Source: Jeotgalibaca dankookensis (GTDB lineage: Bacteria; Bacillota; Bacilli; Lactobacillales; Aerococcaceae). From it: a DNA stretch of 64,000 nucleotides. Position 1 is the first letter of the stretch; the number at the start of each line of letters is the position of its first letter. A program made the position numbers and the translations under genes. The DNA is taken from contig NZ_CP019728.1 of NCBI RefSeq assembly GCF_002005405.1, forward strand, positions 62,001 through 126,000, read 5' to 3'. The notes under the pieces were generated by a model, which worked only from the letters and a program-made list of their open reading frames with translations, was not told where the DNA came from and made no database searches. This document shows positions 28,485-37,600 of the stretch, one piece after another.

Positions 28485-30257
28485 TTACTTATCAGTAAAA
28501 TTTTCCTTAATTCGTTCTGCTACCTTGACAGGAACACCTATCTTCTTAAATTCTTCTAAATCCGCATCGCGAATTTTTTTCAAAGTTTTAAATTGCTTTA
28601 AAACTTTATTACGCGTTTTGGGACCTACGCCTTCAATTTGATCTAATTGTGAAGAGAAACTGTTTTTACCTCGTACCTGTCGATGAAAGGTAATGGCAAA
28701 ACGGTGAACTTCATCTTGAATACGTTGAACTAAATGAAAAGCTTGGCTTCGTGGATCTAGCTCAACAAGTTCGTTGTTAAATAATAAAGAAGATGTGCGG
28801 TGTTTATTATCCTTCACCATACCAGCAACTGGGATGTCTAAGCCTAATTCATCTTCTAAAACCTCTTTTGCAGCTCGTACTTGAATTTTTCCACCATCCA
28901 TCAAGATAAGGTCTGGCAGACGTGCCCCTTCTCGTAAGAGCCGAGTATAACGGCGACGAATCACTTCTTGCGTTGTCGCAAATTCATGACTCCCTTCAAC
29001 GGTCTTAATTTTAAATTTACGATAGAGTTTTCGATCCGGTTTTCCATCTCTATAAACAACCATAGCGGAGACGGGATTTGTTCCTTGAATATTTGAATGG
29101 TCAAATGCTTCAATCATTTCAATATAATCAATGCCCAGAGCCTCTGATAATTCTCCGATGGCCCCAACCGTTTTATGTTTAGAGCGCTCAATCATCATGA
29201 ATTTTTCAGTCAATGCGAGTTCACTATTGGTTGTTGCAAGGTCAAGAATACTTTTTTTGTTTCCACGCTTGGGAACACGAACTGCAGTGTTTAATGTTTC
29301 TGCTAATAGAGCAGTATCAATACCTTCTGGAACGAGTATTTCTTTAGGCAAAATATGATTCTGTTGTTCGTAAAATTGTACAATAAAAGAGAGTAATTCG
29401 TCTTCAGCCGTTCCGTAGCAAGGGAAAAGGGCTGCTTCACGTTTAATAACTGTAGATTGCCGTAGCAAGAAGACTTGAATGGATAACCATCCTTTATCTA
29501 AATGATAAGCGAAGACATCTCGATTCGTAAAGTCTCGCGACATAATGGTTTGTTTTTCAACCGTTTCTTCAATATAGCGAATTTGATCGCGATATTCAGC
29601 TGCTAATTCAAAATCCATTTTTTCTGCTGCACTGTGCATTTTTTCGACTAACTTTTGTTTGATTTCTTTTACTTCACCATTTAAAAAACGTGAAATTTTA
29701 TTTATTTGTGCGGCGTACTCTTCTTTTGAAATGTCATGGTCGCAACAACCGATGCACTGACCCATAGAATAATAAAGGCAGGCACGTTTGGCATTTTTTG
29801 CGCATTTACGTAAAGGGTATACTTTTTGAATAAACTGTTGAGTTTCTGTAGCCGCATACACGTGTGGATAAGGACCGAAATAAATACCCCCATCCTTTTC
29901 GACGGTGGAGGTAATAACTAATTGAGGATCCTTTTCGTTGGTTATTTTCAAGTAAGGATACATGGTCCCTTGTTTTAGTTTGATATTGTATTTCGGTTGG
30001 TACTGCTTAATTAAACTGATTTCTAGTATTAAAGCTTCTTTATCTGTTTTGGTTACAATAAATTCAAAGTGATCAATATCAGCCACTAACAAAGCTGTCT
30101 TGCCTTCATGTTTTTGCTGGAAATAGGATTTAACACGATTTCTTAAGTTTTTGGCTTTACCAATGTAGATAATCTCATTATCTATATTCCGCATGATATA
30201 ACAGCCAGGTAAGTCAGGAAGTAGGGCTAATTTATTTTTGATTTCTTCTGGTGTCAT
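28485..30257 (-). CDS. uvrC: Excinuclease ABC subunit C
   Basis: 590 residues, full length. The N-terminal GIY-YIG nuclease is seen in LPGCYIMRNIDNEIIYIGKA and NLRNRVKSYF. A UVR motif (AAEKMDFELAAEYRDQI) binds UvrB. The C-terminal RNase H-like half has LILMDGGKIQV and the helix-hairpin-helix end (IEGVGPKTRNKVLKQFKTLKKI). With UvrAB it makes the two incisions in nucleotide excision repair. Read from the minus strand; GGATTGGGATAA provides the upstream region. Confidence 0.98.
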   Translation of the reverse strand: MTPEEIKNKLALLPDLPGCYIMRNIDNEIIYIGKAKNLRNRVKSYFQQKHEGKTALLVADIDHFEFIVTKTDKEALILEISLIKQYQPKYNIKLKQGTMYPYLKITNEKDPQLVITSTVEKDGGIYFGPYPHVYAATETQQFIQKVYPLRKCAKNAKRACLYYSMGQCIGCCDHDISKEEYAAQINKISRFLNGEVKEIKQKLVEKMHSAAEKMDFELAAEYRDQIRYIEETVEKQTIMSRDFTNRDVFAYHLDKGWLSIQVFLLRQSTVIKREAALFPCYGTAEDELLSFIVQFYEQQNHILPKEILVPEGIDTALLAETLNTAVRVPKRGNKKSILDLATTNSELALTEKFMMIERSKHKTVGAIGELSEALGIDYIEMIEAFDHSNIQGTNPVSAMVVYRDGKPDRKLYRKFKIKTVEGSHEFATTQEVIRRRYTRLLREGARLPDLILMDGGKIQVRAAKEVLEDELGLDIPVAGMVKDNKHRTSSLLFNNELVELDPRSQAFHLVQRIQDEVHRFAITFHRQVRGKNSFSSQLDQIEGVGPKTRNKVLKQFKTLKKIRDADLEEFKKIGVPVKVAERIKENFTDK

Positions 30258-30312
30258 TTATCCCAATCCTTTTCTGTCTAATACTTATAGTATACCATGA
30301 TTTATAGTTCTT

Positions 30313-30358
30313 ATTAAAAAAAATGAATGACCTCTGTCTCAAAGAGACGAGGTCATTC
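30313..30358 (-). terminator. Terminator of nrdJ (minus strand)
   Basis: GAATGACCTC (30325-30334) and GAGGTCATTC (30349-30358) form a stem with an inner GTCTC-AAA-GAGAC helix. On the minus strand it is followed by a run of T (30313-30323). It lies 10 bases past the nrdJ stop. Confidence 0.9.
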
Positions 30359-30367
30359 TAGTTTAGA

Positions 30368-32941
30368 TTATAAACCGCATTTTAATTGCGCTGCACAGTT
30401 GTTGCAAGTGTTACAGCCGCCTAAATCTTCAACCGTCCCAATTCGACAAATCGGGCAAGTATCGCCAATTTCATTACCAATTGTGACATCGGTTGATTCT
30501 AAATTAACAATTGATTCTACTAAAAAGGTTTTATCTTTATTTACTTTGGCAGCTTCTTTAGCATGATCTTGGTATTGATCATCCATTAAGTTTTCTTCTG
30601 CTTTTAAAGTTAAGACTTGAGAATCACGACTGCCATCAACGTAAACCGTCCCACCTTTAGCACCACCATCATAGAGACGTTCGTAAATCTTTTGAACCTG
30701 GTCAACGGTATATCCTTTAGGAGCGTTGACGGTTTTAGAAATCGAACTATCTACCCAACGTTGAATGGTTGTTTGAACATCAACGTGTTCTTCAGGAGAA
30801 AGGGTCATCGCAGTTGTAAAGAAGTCTGGTAAGTTATCTGGATCTGCATCTGGATGACGTTCTAAGTATTCTTGAACAATCTCTGCCTTCACCTCAATAA
30901 ATTTACCTAAACGGCCAGAGCGGAAATATGAGAAACTGAAATATGGTTCCAGCCCAGTTGAAACACCCGCCATGGTACCCGTTGAACCAGTTGGAGCAAC
31001 AGTCAAGAGATGAGAGTTACGTATCCCGTATTTTAAAACGCCTTGACGAACATGTTCTGGCATACCACGCATAAATCCAGAATTGACAAATTTTTCGCGC
31101 AGTTGTTGGGTTTCACGACCGGTTTCACCAACTAGGAATGGGAAACTACCACGTTCTTTAGCTAATTCAATACTTTCTTCATAAGCTGTTACAGCGATCG
31201 TTTTGAAAACTTGATCAATTAATTGATTTCCTTCTTCAGAACCATAGCGAACACCACAGTAGATAAGCATATCTGCTAATCCCATAATTCCCAGACCAAC
31301 ACGACGTTCGCCAAGCGCTTGAATGCGATTTTCTTCTAAGAAGTAAGGTGTGGAATCAATAACGTTGTCTTGCATATGAACACCCATGCAGACAGTTTTT
31401 TCTAATTTTGAAAAATCAACCATTTGTAAATCTTTATTGACCATTTCAGCCAAGTTAACTGCAGCCAAGTTACATACCGAGTAAGGAGCCAAAGGTTGTT
31501 CACCACAAGGGTTCGTTGCGACAACTTTTTGACCGTAAGCTTGTGCGTTCGTCATGTTGTTAGCATTATCAATAAAGAAGATACCTGGTTCCGCAGCGTA
31601 AGTTGCACAAACATTAATTAGTTTCCACAGTTCACGTGCTTTGATTGTGCGGTAGACACGAACGGCATGACCAGCTTTTTCCCAATCACGCACATCCCCA
31701 ACGTTACCCCATTCTGCATCATAATAAGCCATTTCTTCTTTACTATAGTTTTCCACATCTGGAAAACGTAAGTCATATTCAGCATCAGCTTTTACCGCAT
31801 CCATGAAATCATCGGTAATACAAACAGAAATATTTGCACCCGTTAGGAAGTCAGGGTCGTTAACGGTATAAGTCCCACCATCGCGCAGCTTCATTTCAGC
31901 TTCACGGATAACTGATTCATCAAAGCCACCAAATCCAGGACTATTTTTGTAATTGACAATCCCAGTATACATATTGATTTCTTTTGCAGTAAAGGGTGTG
32001 AACTTCAATTTATTATGTGCTAACGTACGAATTTGCTCATCTTCAAAGTTTTCAATGATATAACGCAAAATACGTGGATTTTGCATTTTTGAAATAATAA
32101 ATTCAGCAATGTCAGGATGCCAATCAGTTAACATAATCATTTGCGCACCACGACGGGAGCCACCTTGTTCAACTAAATGCGTTAGTTTAGCAATGTCATC
32201 GAGCCACGAAACAGAACCAGAAGAACGGCCGTTTACACCACGCGCTAAAGCATGACGCGGACGTAGCGTGGAACCATTGGAGCCAACACCGCCACCACGA
32301 CTCATGATTTCCATCACTTTCTTACGGTGGTCCGAAATACCCCCGCGAGAGTCAGGGACCATTGGCATAACGTAACAGTTAAAGTATGTAACATCCGTTC
32401 CAGAACCCGCTCCGTATAGGACGCGACCTGCTGGGATAAAGTTTTTATTTTTTTGTTCTTCATAAAATTCAAGAAAAGCATCCGCACGTTTTTCTGGAGA
32501 AATTTCTACTTGAGCAAGACCGTGCGCATTTCGCATGGCAATTTGTTCATAAAAAAGTTCGAGTGGTTTGTCTAAGGTAATAATATCACGTTTGACAATC
32601 CCGTCTTCAGAGTCACTAAAGGCATCAATACTTAGAAGATATTCATCAGAAACTTGGATAGTAGCTGTTCCTTTTTCCCAATCTAGTGATTGAATAGTAC
32701 CCGTACCGCGTGCTGGATATTTAGGATCTTCTTTGATTGTTAAAAGGACAAAGTCACCAACCTTTAGGGAATCCTTTTTGGTATCTTTAAAAGAATAGCG
32801 GTCAAGCATCACTAAACGGGCTACACCGGAATAAGTAATATGCATATCCTCAGTTATAGGAAAAACAGCATCAAATTGCTCAATGTCTTTATTTATTTGT
32901 TCGAAACCTTGTTTCAAAGTGGAATTAATTTCAGTAGCCAC
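30368..32941 (-). CDS. nrdJ: Adenosylcobalamin-dependent ribonucleotide reductase (class II)
   Basis: 857 residues from a GTG start at 32941, with AAAAGGAGTG 9 bases upstream; an upstream in-frame ATG would add 17 unlikely residues. The core shows FNCYVMPMVPDSRGGI, GGGVGSNGSTLRPRHA, the active-site stretch NPCGEQPLAPYSVCNLAAVN and APTGSTGTMAGVSTG. The C-terminus has a four-Cys zinc ribbon (CPICRIGTVEDLGG then CNTCNNC) as in class II enzymes; no nrdB or nrdG is adjacent. It reduces ribonucleotides with B12-generated thiyl radical, with no oxygen requirement. NrdR-like boxes lie upstream. Confidence 0.93.
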   Translation of the reverse strand: MATEINSTLKQGFEQINKDIEQFDAVFPITEDMHITYSGVARLVMLDRYSFKDTKKDSLKVGDFVLLTIKEDPKYPARGTGTIQSLDWEKGTATIQVSDEYLLSIDAFSDSEDGIVKRDIITLDKPLELFYEQIAMRNAHGLAQVEISPEKRADAFLEFYEEQKNKNFIPAGRVLYGAGSGTDVTYFNCYVMPMVPDSRGGISDHRKKVMEIMSRGGGVGSNGSTLRPRHALARGVNGRSSGSVSWLDDIAKLTHLVEQGGSRRGAQMIMLTDWHPDIAEFIISKMQNPRILRYIIENFEDEQIRTLAHNKLKFTPFTAKEINMYTGIVNYKNSPGFGGFDESVIREAEMKLRDGGTYTVNDPDFLTGANISVCITDDFMDAVKADAEYDLRFPDVENYSKEEMAYYDAEWGNVGDVRDWEKAGHAVRVYRTIKARELWKLINVCATYAAEPGIFFIDNANNMTNAQAYGQKVVATNPCGEQPLAPYSVCNLAAVNLAEMVNKDLQMVDFSKLEKTVCMGVHMQDNVIDSTPYFLEENRIQALGERRVGLGIMGLADMLIYCGVRYGSEEGNQLIDQVFKTIAVTAYEESIELAKERGSFPFLVGETGRETQQLREKFVNSGFMRGMPEHVRQGVLKYGIRNSHLLTVAPTGSTGTMAGVSTGLEPYFSFSYFRSGRLGKFIEVKAEIVQEYLERHPDADPDNLPDFFTTAMTLSPEEHVDVQTTIQRWVDSSISKTVNAPKGYTVDQVQKIYERLYDGGAKGGTVYVDGSRDSQVLTLKAEENLMDDQYQDHAKEAAKVNKDKTFLVESIVNLESTDVTIGNEIGDTCPICRIGTVEDLGGCNTCNNCAAQLKCGL

Positions 32942-32967
32942 TTGCTTCACTCCTTTTCTATCTGTAA

Positions 32968-33014
32968 ACACAACATATTGTGTTAGCGACAATGAAATCT
33001 ACTACATATGTTAA
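32968..33014 (-). promoter_or_regulatory. Putative NrdR boxes upstream of nrdJ
   Basis: The 16-mer ACACAACATATTGTGT (32968-32983; ACACAATATGTTGTGT on the minus strand) matches the palindromic NrdR-box pattern ACACWATATATWGTGT closely. A degenerate second copy is at 32999-33014, 31 bp away, the spacing usual for paired NrdR boxes. nrdR itself is not in the window. Confidence 0.55.
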
Positions 33015-33155
33015 AACAACTGGATGATAAAAGCCACCATTTAATTTTTTGAAAATATATAAAAACAGGTGACAAAGCTGTTTATAAGTAAAATTAACCA
33101 ATATATAGACCAAGTGTAGTACAATAGATGTAGAAAAAAGTTGAGGAGGGATCAG

Positions 33156-34139
33156 ATGCGAGCGAGAGTCATTTACAATCCATCTGCTGGTCGCGAGCAA
33201 TTAACCAGACACATGCTAGCTATTTTAGAAATTTTAGAAAATGCTGGGTATGAAACAAGTACCTTTCAAACGAAGCCAGAACCTCAATCAGCTGCTCATG
33301 AAGCAAAACGTGCTGCCTTAGCAGGCTTTGATTTGATTGTTGCAGCGGGTGGTGACGGAACAGTTAGCGAGGTCATTAATGGAGTGAGTGGGTTAGAAAA
33401 ACGCCCCCTTATTGGTATCATACCGGCTGGAACCACTAATGATTTAGCACGTGCTCTTAAAATTCCACGTGCTGATTTACTTGAAGCAGCTCATGTGATT
33501 GCTCGAGGATGGACGATTCCAATGGATGTTGGAAAAGTTAATGATTCCTATTTTATTAATATAGCAGCAGGTGGATATTTATCGGATGTGACTTATGAAG
33601 TTCCGGTCCGCTTAAAAACAATTTTCGGTTATTTAGCCTACCTCATTAAAGGTGCCGAAAAATTACCACAAATCAAACCAATTTCGATGCGCATTACTTA
33701 TGATGGTGGTGTTTTTGAAGGAGAAGCATCGATGTATTTTGTAGCACTGACTGAATCAGTTGGGGGTATTCAAAATATTGATCCACATATGCTAATGGGA
33801 GATGGTAAATTTACTTTACTTATTATCAAAACAGCAAATCTATTTGAGTTAGTGCAAATACTTTCCCAACTCATCCGAAACGGCACGCACATAAATCATC
33901 CCAAAGTCACTTACTGCCACACCTCTTCTGTAAAGGTAGAAAATTTAGATGAACATCCTTTACTTTTAAATTTAGACGGTGAATATGGTGGAGAAGGTTC
34001 CGTGGAATTCACGAATTTACAACAACACATTCAAATTATAGGCAATACGAGCGATTATGCTACGCCTCTACCATCTGAAATAACTGAAAGCACTAGCAAA
34101 TTGTTAGAAGAAATTGACAGTTTAGACTTGGAAGAATAA
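33156..34139 (+). CDS. dagK: Diacylglycerol/lipid kinase, YegS/DagK family (copy 2)
   Basis: 327 residues from ATG 33156, with GAGGAGGG 5 bases upstream; a TTG at 33141 lies in that ribosome site. It is a paralogue of the 12850-13830 gene, sharing MRARVIYNPSAGREQL, GFDLIVAAGGDGTVSEV, GIIPAGTTNDLARALKIPR and LNLDGEYGG, about 60 percent identical by eye. It has the same predicted role in recycling diacylglycerol. This copy keeps the rlmD side of the typical gatB-dagK-rlmD order. Its C-terminal tail (TESTSKLLEEIDSLDLEE) differs fully from copy 1. Confidence 0.92.
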   Translation: MRARVIYNPSAGREQLTRHMLAILEILENAGYETSTFQTKPEPQSAAHEAKRAALAGFDLIVAAGGDGTVSEVINGVSGLEKRPLIGIIPAGTTNDLARALKIPRADLLEAAHVIARGWTIPMDVGKVNDSYFINIAAGGYLSDVTYEVPVRLKTIFGYLAYLIKGAEKLPQIKPISMRITYDGGVFEGEASMYFVALTESVGGIQNIDPHMLMGDGKFTLLIIKTANLFELVQILSQLIRNGTHINHPKVTYCHTSSVKVENLDEHPLLLNLDGEYGGEGSVEFTNLQQHIQIIGNTSDYATPLPSEITESTSKLLEEIDSLDLEE

Positions 34140-34282
34140 AAAGTGGGCATTATCCTCAGATAATGACTAGATTTGCCATTCATAATTCGCAGAAGTAGGC
34201 ATTAATTAAGCATAATACCCACAATTCACTTTTTAATAGGATTAAAGTGGTAATTAAGGATGGGATTTGACTCTTGTCGTGT

Positions 34283-34288
34283 TATAAT
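34283..34288 (+). promoter_or_regulatory. Extended -10 promoter of rlmD
   Basis: TATAAT preceded by TGT (34280-34282). No good -35 at 16-18 bp. The 196-base gap between dagK copy 2 and rlmD also holds an AAAAGTG (34140-34146) / CACTTTTT (34227-34234) long-range pairing that may terminate dagK transcription. Confidence 0.5.
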
Positions 34289-34335
34289 GCAAACTTATGG
34301 TAATCGGAAATCTAGGCACCTAACAAGGAGAAAAC

Positions 34336-35724
34336 ATGAAAACAAATTATGAAGCAGCACCCGTAACAAAAAATGAAAAATTAACCGTCTCATTTGAAGA
34401 CTTAACGTCAGAAGGTATGGGCGTTGCTAAAGTCGATGGCTACCCGCTATTTGTCGTTGATGGTTTACCAGGTGAGTCAGCAATTGTCAAAGTCACAAAA
34501 GTCGGCAAATCATATGGATTTGCTCGTATGGAAGAACGTCTAACTTCTTCTCAAGATCGTGTTCCAGCAATTGATGTTTTGGGAACTCGCGTTGGTACCA
34601 TGCCACTACAACATTTACGTTACAGCGCTCAATTAGATTTTAAACAAGATTTAGTGAAACGTGATTTAAACCGCATTGCTAAACTACCTGAGATTAAGGT
34701 TCTTCCTACTATTGGGATGAGCAATCCTTGGGGATATCGTAACAAAGCCCAAATTCCTGTTCGAGCAGACAAAAATGGCAAATTGGTAACAGGATTTTTC
34801 CGCAAAGGAACCCATGAGTTGGTTCCAATGGAAAATTTCCATATTCAAGATCCTAAAATCGATGAAGCAATCGTTAAAGTACGTGATATTCTTCAAGAGT
34901 ATGGCGTTAAAGGCTACGATGAAAAAAGAAATACGGGAAATATTCGCCACATCATGATTCGCCGTGGTTATCATACTGGTGAAATGATGGTAGTCCTAGT
35001 GACGCGTACTGCTAAGCTATTTCCAATGAGTAAAATTATTCCAGATATTCGTGAAGCACTACCAGAAGTCGTCAGTATTGTTCAAAACGTCAATCCAAAA
35101 CGGACGAATGTTATTTTGGGCGACGAAAATATTGTCCTTTATGGTGAAGATGTTTATCACGATACCTTATTAGGTCATACTTTTGCGATTAGCTCAAAAT
35201 CTTTCTATCAAATCAATCCAGTTCAAACCGAGCGTCTCTACCAAATTGCACTGGATGCTGCAAAATTAACCGGTAAAGAAACAGTTATTGATGCTTTCTG
35301 TGGTATTGGGACGCTCTCAATTTCCTTAGCTGAAAAAGCACAACACGTTTTTGGTTTAGAAATTGTTCCGGATGCGATTGAAATGGCTGAACGGAATGCA
35401 AAAGAAAACAATATCACCAATATTACCTTTGAAGTCGGCGCAGCAGAAGAACTATTGCCAAAATGGGTTGAAAATGGTCGTAAAGCGGATGTTATTCTAG
35501 TTGACCCACCACGTAAAGGATTAGAAGCAGCCTTTATTGATGCAGCGGTTGAAATGAGTCCAGAACGCATCGTTTATGTAAGCTGCAACCCATCAACACT
35601 AGCGCGTGACCTAGCCCTTTTTGATGAAAAAGGTTATCAAGCTAGAGAAGTACAACCTGTCGATATGTTCCCGCAAACATTACATGTTGAGTGTATAGTA
35701 TTGATGGAAAAGGTAGCTGACTAA
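34336..35724 (+). CDS. rlmD: 23S rRNA (uracil-5-)-methyltransferase, RlmD/RumA family
   Basis: 462 residues. The N-terminal TRAM domain (SFEDLTSEGMGVAKVDGYPL) binds RNA; the catalytic part has KSFYQINPVQTERLYQ, a SAM-binding VIDAFCGIGTLSISLA, ILVDPPRKGLE and the nucleophile Cys in VSCNPSTLARDL. Gram-positive relatives (RlmCD) methylate U747 and U1939 of 23S rRNA. The end reads PQTLHVECIVLMEKV. Its 3' end (HVECI codons, 35683-35700) is a known integration hotspot for streptococcal ICEs and prophages, and accessory genes follow here immediately. Confidence 0.93.
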   Translation: MKTNYEAAPVTKNEKLTVSFEDLTSEGMGVAKVDGYPLFVVDGLPGESAIVKVTKVGKSYGFARMEERLTSSQDRVPAIDVLGTRVGTMPLQHLRYSAQLDFKQDLVKRDLNRIAKLPEIKVLPTIGMSNPWGYRNKAQIPVRADKNGKLVTGFFRKGTHELVPMENFHIQDPKIDEAIVKVRDILQEYGVKGYDEKRNTGNIRHIMIRRGYHTGEMMVVLVTRTAKLFPMSKIIPDIREALPEVVSIVQNVNPKRTNVILGDENIVLYGEDVYHDTLLGHTFAISSKSFYQINPVQTERLYQIALDAAKLTGKETVIDAFCGIGTLSISLAEKAQHVFGLEIVPDAIEMAERNAKENNITNITFEVGAAEELLPKWVENGRKADVILVDPPRKGLEAAFIDAAVEMSPERIVYVSCNPSTLARDLALFDEKGYQAREVQPVDMFPQTLHVECIVLMEKVAD

Positions 35725-35778
35725 AAGCTTGTTCCAACAAGGTTCTTAATGAAACTAGCATTTGGGTATGGTAATATT

Positions 35779-35820
35779 AAAAGGAGTAAACTTGATTTTT
35801 AGATTAAGTGACTCCTTTTT
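35779..35820 (+). terminator. Terminator after rlmD
   Basis: AAAAGGAGT pairs with ACTCCTTTTT (35811-35820), with an inner AAACTTGAT/ATTAAGTG helix. Confidence 0.8.
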
Positions 35821-35879
35821 ATTATGCTAAAAGGAGTAGGTCTGTGGAAACAGATCAAAGAGAGTAAGGGGATGTTAAG

Positions 35880-36563
35880 TTGGAAACGAAGATTATGAAG
35901 ACGTTAAAGGATATATTATCATCGTTCGGAGATAAGTATTTTATCGGCAATGAATTAAATAAAGCAAAAGTCATTCAGGATATTGACCGTTATGATGAAG
36001 AACTTATTCTAGCTTTATTAAGCAATGAGTTAGTGAAGAAACATTATGCCAAACAAATTGGGGAGTATACGCTTATAGAAACAAATAAGCTCATCGAAAG
36101 CTTTGAAATGGATGACTATTGGATGGACTCCTATACAAAGTATTCTAAGAAAATTGGTTTAACTGTAAATGGCAGATTCTTAGATGAATCCACAGAGGCG
36201 GTCTTAGATTTTCCATATAAAGATACAGTATTGAAGGCAGGGATGTCTAAAGAAGATGTTGAGAAAGAGGACTTGTTACCAAATGAACCATTCTACAATG
36301 AGGTGGTTGCGGCAGAAGAGATAGATACATTATTGGATAAAAAGATTTTGGTGAATGCAAAGAGATATACGGCGGAGGGTGTTGAGGATACCGCTGAGTT
36401 TTCTGAAGAAGATAATTTAATTCTGAAAGGGAATAACTTGTTAGCATTACATAGTTTAAAAGAAAAATATTCAGGAAAAGTGAAGATGATTTACATAGAC
36501 GTACCTTATTATTTTATTACAAACAAAGAATACGATGCTTTTAAATATTTTGATTTGTCAATT
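35880..36563 (+). pseudogene. mod: Type III modification methylase mod, 5' part, broken by IS30
   Basis: 228 codons from TTG 35880 (AAGGGGATG upstream). The sequence DNLILKGNNLLALHSLKEKY and VKMIYIDVPYYF is the region around motif IV of type III Mod proteins. The catalytic DPPY is DVPY here (codon GTA in place of a Pro codon). After 36563 the frame runs into the IS30 element, whose first codon is TAA. Rejoining to 37601 gives one open frame of about 660 residues, the usual length of Mod. Mod would supply both DNA recognition and N6-adenine methylation, and Res depends on it. Confidence 0.88.
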
Positions 36564-37517
36564 TAAGCTAGACAAAGTAGATTCATTTATGTAACTCAAA
36601 AATACTTCCAGCGGCGTCTGGTATGCCAAGGATTTTCGTGGGATATTATTTCGCTTGTTCGCAACCGATGAGACAAATGTTTGGTCCACTTGATTGAAGT
36701 CCATTTCTTTTGGCAACCCATCTTTTCGCAGCAATCCGTTGGAGTTTTCATTTAATGCGCGCTGTGATGGCGTTCCAGGATCGGCAAAATAGATGGCGAT
36801 ATCATGTTGGTTGCTTAGGTTTTTCCAATTGGAGAATTCTTTTCCACAATCAAAGGTGATGGACTTAAATAGATGTCTAGGAATCGATTCAAACCACTGA
36901 TTCAGTGTATTCTCGATATCGTTTGCCTTTCGCCCATGGGGCTTCAAGGTGATAATGACTTTGGAAAGTCGTTCTACCAAGGTGATGACGGCACTTTTGT
37001 GATGGACACCAACAATAGTATCACCTTCGATATGACCAAATTCTTCCTTGAATACCGGATAATCCTTTTCCCTTTCAACGATATTCCTCTTGAAAGCCTG
37101 TTTTCCCCGACGTTCTTGATGGCCGTTTGGTTTCCGCTTTCCCTTCATGGGTAAAGTTGTTTCATCGAATATCTTTTCTTTGAAGCGACGATAGAGCGTC
37201 CGCATGGAACATGCGATTGGCATTTCTTGGCGACCAATGATGACATCTGGCGTCCATCCCTGTGCAATTTTTTTATTGATGTACACTTGTTGTTCCTCGG
37301 GCAGGATTATCTTGTGCCGTCCACAACGCGCCTTGTTTTTCTTATATTGTCGGTAATAATCCAAGGCCGTATGGCCTTTCTTCAGGAAGTTGATGACGTT
37401 GTAGATGGTCATTCTAGAACGTTTTAACTGAGCCGATATTTTTGTTACAGCGATATTTTGGTGGTAGTAAGCCTCTATCATCACTAGTTCATCCATGGTA
37501 AGATGGGTGTAGGTCAT
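36558..37517 (-). CDS. IS30-family transposase
   Basis: 319 residues on the minus strand. The N-terminal HTH (LTMDELVMIEAYYHQNIAVT then ISAQLKRSRMTIYNVI) resembles the IS30 repeated helix. The DDE catalytic core has HIEGDTIVGVH, TFDCGKEFSNW and the C-terminal ALNENSNGLLRKDGLPK with the Glu, the typical IS30 spacing. The frame appears intact. It reads opposite to mod and lies wholly between the two mod halves. Confidence 0.93.
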   Translation of the reverse strand: MTYTHLTMDELVMIEAYYHQNIAVTKISAQLKRSRMTIYNVINFLKKGHTALDYYRQYKKNKARCGRHKIILPEEQQVYINKKIAQGWTPDVIIGRQEMPIACSMRTLYRRFKEKIFDETTLPMKGKRKPNGHQERRGKQAFKRNIVEREKDYPVFKEEFGHIEGDTIVGVHHKSAVITLVERLSKVIITLKPHGRKANDIENTLNQWFESIPRHLFKSITFDCGKEFSNWKNLSNQHDIAIYFADPGTPSQRALNENSNGLLRKDGLPKEMDFNQVDQTFVSSVANKRNNIPRKSLAYQTPLEVFLSYINESTLSSLN

Positions 37518-37597
37518 TCGTGATCACTCCTTTGTATTCTTTGGTAGGAATTACAATTTGAGTGTACCACGAATGGCTTATTTATTTGTCTAGCTTA
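36564..37597 (-). mobile_element. IS30-family insertion sequence, about 1.03 kb, in mod
   Basis: The ends are TAAGCTAGACAAA (36564-36576) and its inverted copy TTTGTCTAGCTTA (37585-37597), flanked by the direct repeat ATT at 36561-36563 and 37598-37600. It carries one transposase gene in reverse. The target reads TTGTCA-ATT-TTACAA, nearly palindromic, as IS30 relatives prefer. Removing the element plus one ATT restores the mod frame. Confidence 0.93.
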
Positions 37598-37600
37598 ATT

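Noticed and set aside
29131-29358. Plus-strand frames opposite uvrC and nrdJ
   Set aside because: They have no ribosome sites and mirror strong coding frames.
37562-37600. Separate start of the second mod half inside the IS end
   Set aside because: The codons before 37601 are IS sequence; they show no match to Mod and no ribosome site is present.
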